Source: Pseudomonadota bacterium
GTDB taxonomy: Bacteria; Pseudomonadota; Gammaproteobacteria; Xanthomonadales; Xanthomonadaceae
Reading direction: 5' to 3'
Length of the DNA stretch: 6,582 nucleotides
NCBI GenBank assembly: GCA_025355485.1
Contig: JANXZP010000145.1
Span: 1 to 6,582 of the forward strand
This document shows, one piece after another, positions 1 through 4,877 of the stretch. The position numbers and the translations under genes were made by a program. The notes beneath the pieces were generated by a model, which worked only from the letters and a program-made list of their open reading frames with translations, had not been told where the DNA came from and made no database searches. Position 1 is the stretch's first letter. Every line of letters begins with the position of its first letter.

Positions 1-480
1 AAGATCCTTGCGCATGCCCGCGAGCGCGGTCGCGATGCCGAGCAGCATCGCGGTGTGACCGTCGTGGCCGCAAGCGTGCATCACGCCAACGTCCTTGCCG
101 TTGTATTGCGTGCGTTCGGTGGATTTGAACGGAAGGTCGAGTTCCTCGATCACCGGCAACGCATCCATGTCGGCGCGGATAGCGAGATGCGGCCCCGGCT
201 TCCCACCTTTGAGCAACGCGATCACGCCGGTGTGTGCAACGCCGGTCTTCACCTCGAGTCCGAGCGAACGCAACTGCTTGGCAACAAGTTCAGACGTGCG
301 GAATTCGTGATTGCCGAGCTCGGGATGCTGGTGGATATCGCGCCGCCATGCGACCACCTGCGGCGCGAGTTTCGTCGTCCACTGCGCGGCGGGATCACTG
401 GTATCGGCTGCACCAGCCGATTGCGCGCACAGCATCATCGCAAAAGTCGTCAACAGGAAACGAATGGAAGACTGGCGCAT
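1..480 (-). CDS. M20 family metallo-amidohydrolase, N-terminal part, secreted (partial)
   Basis: The reading frame is open from the start codon at 480 to the window edge, giving 160 residues; the C-terminal part lies outside. Residues 1-25 form a signal peptide (basic start, hydrophobic core, AGAA before the mature part), so the enzyme should be exported. What follows matches M20D peptidases (hippurate, indole-acetyl-amino-acid and N-acyl-amino-acid hydrolases). The visible motifs are RRDIHQHPELG at 47-57, the ADMDALP block at 103-109, and the metal-binding HACGHDGHT at 135-143, with Cys137 and His139 as expected metal or catalytic ligands. Known members cleave amide bonds of N-acylated amino acids with a two-metal centre; the substrate here cannot be told. 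The Shine-Dalgarno is weak (a GGAC about 10 bases upstream). It follows the PepSY gene by 89 bp and could share its transcript. The family call is firm. Confidence 0.93.
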   Translation of the reverse strand, partial: MRQSSIRFLLTTFAMMLCAQSAGAADTSDPAAQWTTKLAPQVVAWRRDIHQHPELGNHEFRTSELVAKQLRSLGLEVKTGVAHTGVIALLKGGKPGPHLAIRADMDALPVIEELDLPFKSTERTQYNGKDVGVMHACGHDGHTAMLLGIATALAGMRKDL

Positions 481-569
481 GAGGACACGTCCGGCTCGGT
501 GGGGAACATCCAGTGTAGGCGGATGCGGCGTCGACTGGAACCGGACGGGTTATCGGGCAGGGTGCAGCA

Positions 570-959
570 TTATTTTTTCTTCGCCTCGGCGGCATCCTGT
601 GCGGTTTCTACCGTTTCATCGCGCGGTGATTCGTGGTGCGACGAAAGCACCTTGCCGGTGCCGGCGTCCACAGTCACTTCCTGGATGCCGCGCACGTTCT
701 TCTGCTTGACGTCGAACGACCAGATCAGGCAGCCGTCTTCGGCTTCCAGTTCGGCGCTGGCGACGGTCGACGTGCTCGAGTTTTTCACTGCATTCAACGC
801 GCTGGTCTGGGCCGTGTCTTTCGATACCTTGGCGAGCTTGGCGAGTGCCTGATCCGAAGTTCCTTTCGCAGGATGGATAGAGCATGCCGCAGGATGCGCT
901 GCTGCGGTCGTGAAGGCGGCCAGCGCGGTGCCGATTGCGAGCATTTGAATGGAGTTCAT
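570..959 (-). CDS. Small periplasmic PepSY-domain protein
   Basis: This is a 129-residue protein. A longer frame starts at 1016, but the ATG at 959 is preceded by GAGGT at good spacing and is directly followed by a signal peptide (about residues 1-21, TTAAA before HPAAC), so I chose 959. The mature part contains one PepSY-type unit: an amphipathic helix (SDQALAKLAKVSKDTAQTSALNAV, split here as residues 35-58), then strands ending in VTVDAGTGKVLSSHHE (95-110), the typical PepSY finish. The C-terminal tail is acidic and then lysine-rich. Two cysteines (26 and 77) could form a disulfide; PAAC at 23-26 is a poor lipobox, so a lipoprotein is possible but less likely. PepSY proteins are small periplasmic modules, often under two-component control and thought to inhibit or sense; no specific partner is evident. 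The upstream region carries repeat copy A, also found before the DUF347 gene. Confidence 0.88.
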   Translation of the reverse strand: MNSIQMLAIGTALAAFTTAAAHPAACSIHPAKGTSDQALAKLAKVSKDTAQTSALNAVKNSSTSTVASAELEAEDGCLIWSFDVKQKNVRGIQEVTVDAGTGKVLSSHHESPRDETVETAQDAAEAKKK

Positions 960-990
960 GCGATACCTCAAGGTGGGAGCGGTGGAAGCA

Positions 991-1117
991 GTGCGCCGCG
1001 ATTTGCAGACGAACATGCACAGGGTATTCAGACCGTGTGCGCAAAGACTGCGCTTGCTTGCGTTAGGAATCCTTCCGATTTCCGCAACGCGATGAATGGC
1101 TATTCAGCATCCGCGCA
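991..1117 (-). repeat. Intergenic element, copy A (upstream of the PepSY gene)
   Basis: Six blocks identical to copy B (2051-2182) occur here in the same order and orientation: GTGCGCCGC at 991-999, AACATGCAC at 1012-1020, AAGACTGC at 1044-1051, GCGTTAGGAATC at 1060-1071, GATGAAT at 1091-1097 and TCCGCGCA at 1110-1117 (plus-strand spelling). The spacings between blocks 3 and 4 (8 bases) and between 5 and 6 (12 bases) are the same in both copies. Weaker similarity may continue to about 1190, just short of the DUF347 stop codon. The element lies 32-158 bases upstream of the PepSY start. It may be a shared regulatory leader or a dispersed repeat. Confidence 0.7.
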
Positions 1118-1152
1118 CGCATCGCATATCGCTAGGTGAGTGCGTGAGCGAC

Positions 1153-1172
1153 CGCCACGCAGCGTCGCGGCG
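1153..1172 (-). other. Hairpin downstream of the DUF347 gene, no U-tract
   Basis: On the minus strand CGCCGCG and CGTGGCG pair over 7 bp (one G-T wobble) around a 6-base loop, 27 bases after the DUF347 stop codon. No run of T follows, so it is not a standard intrinsic terminator. It could stabilise the 3' end of the transcript or be chance in GC-rich DNA. Confidence 0.35.
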
Positions 1173-1198
1173 CTGTCTGTCGAATCACGCTGGCCGAT

Positions 1199-2008
1199 TC
1201 AGGCAGATGAAATGCTGGCTGCTTCTGGAATGGCGTCTTTCTTGGTGATCGAAAGATAGACGACCAGCACCAGGATCGTCACGAAGAACAGGCCGCTCGT
1301 TGCGGTTGTGCCCAAGGCGATGCCTCCCGCATCGCGGGGCTGCGACAGGTAATCCCCGATCGACGCGCCAAGCGGGCGGGTCAGGATGTACGCGACCCAG
1401 AAGCTGAAAATTCCGTTCAACTTGAAACGCAGATGGGCGATGGCGATGGCTGCGATGAGCCCTCCGAAGATCAATGCCGATATCAGGTAGCCGAGTTGCA
1501 GGCGTTCTGCGACAAGATCGCCTGCCGCGGTGCCCAAGGCAAAGGTAAACAGGATCGCCGCCCAATAAAAGGCTTCGCGTGGGCTGGTGTAGATCGTATG
1601 GACGGAGAGCGTTTTCTCTTTCGCATACCAGGCTGCGAATGTCGCGGCCAGCATCACGCTGAACACGATGGTGGTCGTTACGAGGGAGATACCGAAGTTG
1701 TCCGTCAGGTTGTCGGTGATCAGGGTGCCCACGATGCTGAGCAGTACGACAGCGAGCCAATAGATGCTGGCCACGTACTTGCCGGACCTGAACTGGAAAA
1801 ACAGAACGGCGATCAACAACCCGCCCATCAGATAGGTCGTATTAGTCAAACCCAGGTGCAGGTTCTGATCCAGAAAGTCGGCGAACGTCTCGCCGACCGT
1901 CGTGCACAAGACCTTGATCACCCAGAAGTAGAGGGTGATTTCAGGTACCTTGTTGAGCATTCTTCGACCTGCTCCGGTTGTCCTATGCCGCTCTTTTGAG
2001 ATGTCCAT
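1199..2008 (-). CDS. DUF347 / COG4705 multi-pass membrane protein
   Basis: This is a 269-residue integral membrane protein with about eight hydrophobic segments. It shows the internal repeats that define DUF347: TTVGETFADFL (36-46), GTLITDNLTDNFG (94-106), GTAAGDLVAERL (159-170) and RPLGASIGDYL (211-221). Each pairs a small-residue turn with an acidic residue in or near a membrane segment, twice introduced by FW (FWVIKVL and FWVAYIL). Conserved acids within membrane repeats suggest cation handling, but that is inference; I know of no firmly established function for this family. The frame is open back to 2233, but that extension crosses repeat copy B and overlaps the end of the RidA gene. The ATG at 2008 has a good Shine-Dalgarno, whereas an internal ATG at 1960 lacks a clear one. 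Regulation may be shared with the PepSY gene through the repeated upstream element. Confidence 0.88.
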   Translation of the reverse strand: MDISKERHRTTGAGRRMLNKVPEITLYFWVIKVLCTTVGETFADFLDQNLHLGLTNTTYLMGGLLIAVLFFQFRSGKYVASIYWLAVVLLSIVGTLITDNLTDNFGISLVTTTIVFSVMLAATFAAWYAKEKTLSVHTIYTSPREAFYWAAILFTFALGTAAGDLVAERLQLGYLISALIFGGLIAAIAIAHLRFKLNGIFSFWVAYILTRPLGASIGDYLSQPRDAGGIALGTTATSGLFFVTILVLVVYLSITKKDAIPEAASISSA

Positions 2009-2013
2009 ATCTG

Positions 2014-2020
2014 CCTTTTT
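2014..2020 (-). promoter_or_regulatory. Ribosome binding site that fixes the DUF347 start
   Basis: The minus strand reads AAAAAGG five bases before the ATG at 2008. Neither the in-frame ATG at 2233 nor the one at 1960 has a comparable site, so this decides the start. Confidence 0.65.
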
Positions 2021-2050
2021 GGGGCGTGGAATGTCGATCGATGAAAGAAC

Positions 2051-2182
2051 GTGCGCCGCACGGCCACGTCGATGGTCCGAATGCAACATGCACTGCCCAT
2101 CTACGACAAGACTGCTCCCGGCAGCGTTAGGAATCTGTGCGAATTGCCGTGAAGGGATGAATACTCGCTGACCCTCCGCGCA
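2051..2182 (-). repeat. Intergenic element, copy B (upstream of the DUF347 gene)
   Basis: This is the second copy of the element at 991-1117. Its identical blocks are at 2051-2059, 2085-2093, 2108-2115, 2124-2135, 2156-2162 and 2175-2182, in the same order and orientation. The long central match is GATTCCTAACGC followed after 8 bases by GCAGTCTT on the minus strand. It lies 43-174 bases upstream of the DUF347 start, close to the distance of copy A from the PepSY start. Similarity may run on to the end of the RidA gene near 2236. Copy differences are spread out and include small indels, so the duplication is not recent. Confidence 0.7.
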
Positions 2183-2229
2183 TTGCCGGTCGCAAGAGGG
2201 TCGTGCTCGCATCGCGAAAGACTGCTCGA

Positions 2230-2724
2230 TCATGCGCCATCAGGGAATAACTCCACTTCGCCCTCGATCTCGACCGGAATGTTGAACGGCAACTCCGCCA
2301 TGCCGACCGCGCTGCGGCTGTGCGCGCCGATGTCGGGACCGAAGACTTCGAGGATAAGGTCGGAGAAGCCGTTGATGACGTTCGGCTGCCGGTTGAAGCC
2401 GGGCGCGGAGTTGACCATGCCGAACACGCGCGTCCAGGCGGCGATCCGATCCAGGTCGCCCAGCGCGCGCTGCAGGCTGCCGAGCATCGACAGCGCGGTG
2501 AGCCGCGCCGCTTCGTAGCCCTGTTCGATCGTCACTTCGCGTCCGACTTTCCCGAGCGGTTCGGTGAACCAGCCGTTCGGACTCTGAGGGCCGTGCCCGG
2601 AAATCAACGCACGCCGACCGACGAAGCGCACGAACTGGAACGGCAAGACGATTCCCGGCGGCGGTTGCGCCGGCGGCGGAAGCGACAGGCCCAGCGCGCG
2701 CAAACGTTGTTCGATCTGTGACAT
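2230..2724 (-). CDS. RidA family protein (YjgF/YER057c/UK114 superfamily)
   Basis: This is a 164-residue soluble protein, longer than the roughly 130 residues of classic RidA and resembling the YjgF-endoribonuclease-like subgroup (about 150-160 residues). The fold is recognisable from FVGRRALISGHGPQ (34-47), the helix GYEAARLTALSMLGSLQ (69-85), RVFGMVNSAPGF (99-110), and the closing block HSRSAVGMAELPFNIPVEIE (135-154). Arg137 aligns with the arginine that E. coli RidA uses to bind the carboxylate of 2-aminoacrylate-type imines. Established RidA proteins deaminate reactive enamine/imine intermediates; members of this subgroup vary, so the substrate is not assigned. The ATG at 2724 has AGGA six bases upstream and is preferred over an ATG at 2769. 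It follows the EamA gene by 73 bp, probably in one operon with the exporter and the acetyltransferase. Confidence 0.9.
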   Translation of the reverse strand: MSQIEQRLRALGLSLPPPAQPPPGIVLPFQFVRFVGRRALISGHGPQSPNGWFTEPLGKVGREVTIEQGYEAARLTALSMLGSLQRALGDLDRIAAWTRVFGMVNSAPGFNRQPNVINGFSDLILEVFGPDIGAHSRSAVGMAELPFNIPVEIEGEVELFPDGA

Positions 2725-2797
2725 CAACGATCCTGTGTATTTGGACAGAAAGGCGAATCTTATTCCCATCAGGTTTCAGATTCTTCCTTGTTCCTTG

Positions 2798-3697
2798 CTA
2801 TGTCCGTTTCCCGGGCGTTTCGACGATCACCAGCGCGATTCCGCCGAGGATGGCAGTCGACGCGATCAACAAACGCAAGCTGATCGATTCGCCGAGGAAC
2901 GCAATGCCGCCGATCGCCGCGAACACCGGCACGCTGAGTTGCACGGCGGCGGCACTCGTCGCCTTCAAGCCGCGCAGCGCGGTGTACCAGATCGCATAGC
3001 CGATACCCGAGGTCAGCGCGCCCGAAGCGATCGCGTAGCAGACGCCGTCGCGATCCAGCGACATCCACGGCAATACCATCGCGCTCAATGCAATCGCAAA
3101 CGGAACGGCGCGCAGAAAATTCCCCATCGTCGCGCCGGTAGCATCGGTCGTGCCTTTGCCGCGCAGCGAATAGACGCCCCAGGCGATGCCGGCAGACAGC
3201 ATCAGCATCGATGAAAACAGCGGCGGTGCGGAAATGCCCGGAAGCATCAAACCCACCAATCCGCCCGATGCGCAGATCAGCCCGAGTGTTTGAAGAACCC
3301 GAAGCCGTTCGCCGGTCCACAGTCCGTAGCCGATCATCGTCGCCTGTACGGCGCCGAACAGCAGCAGCGCTCCGGTCGCCGCCGGCAGGTTGATGTAAGC
3401 AAAGGAAAAGCATGCTGCGTATGCAAACAACGCGAATGCGGATGGCCAGCTTCCTCCAGCTCCGTGCGTGCCCCACAGGGATGTGGGAAGTGCACCCAGG
3501 CGCCAGGAGCGCCTGTAGCCACCACGGCGCAGCCGCACGATCATCCACAACGTAAGCGCGCCCGAGACGATTCGGATCGACGTGAAACTTGCCGCGTCGA
3601 TGTGGGTGTCCTTCAGCGCCAACCGGCACAACAGCGAATTGCCGGCGAACGCGATCATCGCGAGCAGGGTCAGTGAGAACGTCAGGGTGCGCGACAT
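2798..3697 (-). CDS. EamA/DMT-superfamily inner-membrane transporter
   Basis: This is a 299-residue protein with about ten hydrophobic segments arranged as two EamA halves (roughly residues 5-150 and 160-293). Typical marks are AFAGNSLLCRLAL (16-28) in the first helix, the YINLPAATGALLLFG block (101-115), and the second-half ending LSVPVFAAIGGIAFLGESIS (254-273), where the LGE before the last helices is characteristic. DMT members move small metabolites such as amino acids or drugs, often outward; the substrate is not predictable here. The start at 3697 follows the GNAT stop after only 3 bp, and the TAGG around that stop can serve as the Shine-Dalgarno, so translation is likely coupled. Residues about 61-79 form a basic, Trp/Gly/Pro-rich stretch in the loop between helices 2 and 3. 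It looks inserted and is encoded by two tandem palindromes (3472-3515). Confidence 0.92.
   Translation of the reverse strand: MSRTLTFSLTLLAMIAFAGNSLLCRLALKDTHIDAASFTSIRIVSGALTLWMIVRLRRGGYRRSWRLGALPTSLWGTHGAGGSWPSAFALFAYAACFSFAYINLPAATGALLLFGAVQATMIGYGLWTGERLRVLQTLGLICASGGLVGLMLPGISAPPLFSSMLMLSAGIAWGVYSLRGKGTTDATGATMGNFLRAVPFAIALSAMVLPWMSLDRDGVCYAIASGALTSGIGYAIWYTALRGLKATSAAAVQLSVPVFAAIGGIAFLGESISLRLLIASTAILGGIALVIVETPGKRT
3472..3515. repeat. Tandem palindromes, REP-like, inside the EamA gene
   Basis: Two perfect inverted repeats stand side by side. CCCACA-GGGA-TGTGGG is at 3472-3487. CAGGCGC-CAGGA-GCGCCTG is at 3497-3515, followed by TAG. Nine bases separate them. Paired stem-loops of this size are typical of REP/BIME elements, which usually lie between genes. 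Here they sit within an open reading frame without breaking it and encode about residues 61-76 of the transporter. That they are an insertion is inferred from the odd residue composition and from how well the flanking EamA sequence would join without them. Confidence 0.6.
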
Positions 3698-3700
3698 CGC

Positions 3701-4210
3701 CTACAGCTCTCTGGTCATGAACACGTTATACGGATCTTCGACGTAGTCCGCAAAAGGTCCGCACATCCGGAATCCGAAACGCGCGTACAGCCTGTGCGCT
3801 GGCGCGAATGCTTTCATCGAGCCGGTCTCCAGGCTCAGTCGCTCGTAGCAACGGCGGCGCGCCTCTTCGAGCATGTGCTGCATCAGCCTGGCCGCAACGC
3901 CCTTGCCTCGATGCGAAGACGCCGTGCGCATCGACTTGATCTCGCCATGACGAGGATCAAGCTCCTTGATCGCGCCGCAACCCATCAATTCGGAGTCTTG
4001 CCATGCGCTCCAGAACGTGACATCCGGCTGGCGCAGCGCCTCGACATCGAGCGCATGAATGCTCTCGGGCGGAGAGTGCAAGGTCATGCTTTGCAGATGC
4101 TCGCGAAGTAGCTGGATCACCTCCGGGTTGCTCAAGTCGTCCACGCGAATATCCATGTGCATTTGTTCCGCGGCAGTTTCGCGCACAACACTGGAGTGGG
4201 TCTCGCTCAC
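3701..4210 (-). CDS. GNAT family N-acetyltransferase
   Basis: With the GTG start at 4210 this is a 169-residue protein of the GCN5-related acetyltransferase fold. The acetyl-CoA motif A is IKSMRTASSHRGKGVAARLM (91-110), with the pyrophosphate loop HRGKGVA. It is followed by the ETGSMKAFAPAHRLYARFGF block (128-147) typical of motif B, and the C-terminal DPYNVFMTREL. Acceptors of such enzymes are amines on amino acids, antibiotics or proteins; nothing here fixes the acceptor. Start choice: the GTG has GGGGAG five bases upstream, while the in-frame ATGs at 4162 and 4156 have poorer sites, although the conserved domain begins only at about 4156 (MDIRVDDL). The ATG at 4258 has no Shine-Dalgarno. 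It is the first gene of the probable GNAT-EamA-RidA transcript and is divergent from the exported protein at 4349. Acetyltransferase plus exporter suggests modify-and-export of a small amine, as inference only. Confidence 0.9.
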   Translation of the reverse strand: MSETHSSVVRETAAEQMHMDIRVDDLSNPEVIQLLREHLQSMTLHSPPESIHALDVEALRQPDVTFWSAWQDSELMGCGAIKELDPRHGEIKSMRTASSHRGKGVAARLMQHMLEEARRRCYERLSLETGSMKAFAPAHRLYARFGFRMCGPFADYVEDPYNVFMTREL

Positions 4211-4215
4211 TCGGG

Positions 4216-4221
4216 CTCCCC
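4216..4221 (-). promoter_or_regulatory. Ribosome binding site favouring a GTG start for the GNAT gene
   Basis: GGGGAG on the minus strand stands five bases before GTG at 4210. It is the best Shine-Dalgarno among the candidate starts (4258, 4210, 4162, 4156), but the residues it adds lie outside the conserved domain. Confidence 0.5.
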
Positions 4222-4266
4222 GGTTTCTTGAACCGCACAGTAACGACGCATCATCCATTCGGCGTG

Positions 4267-4301
4267 CGCGGCGACGATGCAGTCAGGATTCATCGTCCGC
4301 G
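4267..4301. promoter_or_regulatory. Dyad in the divergent intergenic region
   Basis: GACGATG (4273-4279) and CATCGTC (4291-4297) form an inverted repeat around 11 bases. They extend by CGCG (4267-4270) and CGCG (4298-4301) with a two-base bulge. The 10-mer CGCATCATCC flanks the dyad as a direct repeat at 4247-4256 and 4303-4312. It lies 48-82 bases before the start at 4349 and upstream of the GNAT gene, so it could be an operator or a leader hairpin. I see no convincing -35/-10 pair in this 138-base gap. Confidence 0.35.
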
Positions 4302-4348
4302 TCGCATCATCCGCTGGGAATTCCCCACCGCTGCCAAGGAGGCACATC

Positions 4349-4753
4349 ATGAACAGCCGCATCTATCTCGCCGTCGGTCTTGCGCTAGCACTCGCCTCAC
4401 CTGCATTTGCGCAGGATAGCCAGAATGCACCGGCCAACCAGGCCAGCGATCAGGCGGCCCCCGCCGATTCACAGTCGACAAATTCCGATGCTCAGCAGTC
4501 GACTACAAAAGTGAAGCACCGTCGCGTGAAGCATCACGCGCCGAGCTCGTCGAGCCAGTACAGCCCTGCTGCCATGGCCCTGACCGGCGACGACGCGAAG
4601 ACTGCCGCTTACCAGGCTTCCAATCGGCAGAAGGCATATCCGGCCGTCGACCATGGCCACGTCCCGGGCGATCCGCCGATCATCGATCACAGCGGCGACC
4701 AGATGGGCGTTCCGCCGACTTCCACCTCGATCACGGTTCCGCCATCCCGCTGA
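4349..4753 (+). CDS. Small exported Ala/Ser/Gln-rich protein of unknown function
   Basis: I do not recognise this 134-residue protein. It begins with a clear Sec signal peptide (MNSRIYLAVGLALALASPAFAQ, split as residues 1-20 plus AQ), with probable cleavage after AFA at residue 21. The mature chain is of low complexity: an Ala/Gln/Ser/Asp stretch (22-52), a short basic patch KVKHRRVKHHA (54-64), a Ser run, then a Pro/Asp/His-rich tail with DHGHVPGDPP and repeated TSTSITVPP-like ends. No cysteine or enzyme motif is visible, and it is probably disordered in the periplasm or envelope. The start at 4349 is secure: AAGGAGG at 4336-4342 is a near-perfect Shine-Dalgarno, six bases upstream. The frame is open back to 4277, but that part lacks a ribosome site. 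It is the only plus-strand gene in the window and ends before a strong terminator. Confidence 0.8.
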   Translation: MNSRIYLAVGLALALASPAFAQDSQNAPANQASDQAAPADSQSTNSDAQQSTTKVKHRRVKHHAPSSSSQYSPAAMALTGDDAKTAAYQASNRQKAYPAVDHGHVPGDPPIIDHSGDQMGVPPTSTSITVPPSR

Positions 4754-4766
4754 TCACCGATAGCCG

Positions 4767-4794
4767 GAAGCACGTTTGAAGCGTTCAGTGCTTC
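4767..4794. other. Bulged hairpin after the exported-protein gene
   Basis: GAAGCAC (4767-4773) pairs with GTGCTTC (4788-4794), and inside it TGAA pairs with TTCA around GCG, giving 11 bp with a three-base bulge. There is no U-tract on either strand. It stands just before the intrinsic terminator and may help protect the 3' end or act as a second attenuating structure between the convergent genes. Confidence 0.5.
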
Positions 4795-4806
4795 AAGAAA
4801 TATTAG

Positions 4807-4853
4807 GGCCGGAGCGAATTTCCGATTGACATGGAAGTCGCTCTGGCCTTTTT
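4807..4853 (+). terminator. Rho-independent terminator
   Basis: GGCCGGAGCGA (4807-4817) pairs with TCGCTCTGGCC (4838-4848) over 11 bp with one G-T pair. The stem continues through TTTC/GGAA-type pairing after one mismatch, and five T follow at 4849-4853. It ends the plus-strand transcript of the exported protein. On the minus strand the stem is followed by CTAATATTTC, a weaker U-rich stretch, so it may also stop the methyltransferase transcript. Confidence 0.88.
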
Positions 4854-4877
4854 CCGGGTCGCAGATCGGCTCGTCGG

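Noticed and set aside
512..533. A -10-like TACACT before the M20 gene on the minus strand
   Set aside because: The hexamer 17 bases upstream matches the -35 consensus poorly; this is not enough to call a promoter.
55..852. A 265-codon plus-strand frame across the M20 and PepSY genes
   Set aside because: It is antisense to two well-supported genes, spans their intergenic gap, and its product is Arg/His-rich without any recognisable motif.
1044..1071. Reading the shared TAACGC and GCAGTC blocks as an ECF sigma-factor promoter
   Set aside because: The spacing between the candidate elements (about 12-13 bases) is shorter than usual, and the similarity extends far beyond a promoter, so I do not call it one.
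1433..1999. A 188-codon plus-strand frame with acidic, Gln-rich product
   Set aside because: It is antisense to the DUF347 gene; the hydrophobic membrane-protein reading with internal repeats on the other strand explains the sequence.
2009..2233. N-terminal extension of the DUF347 protein to an ATG at 2233
   Set aside because: It would translate repeat copy B, overlaps the RidA stop, and lacks a ribosome site; the ATG at 2008 has one.
2769..3629. A 286-codon minus-strand frame overlapping the EamA gene
   Set aside because: It is a +1 shadow, Arg-rich and without motif, while the EamA frame is fully coherent.
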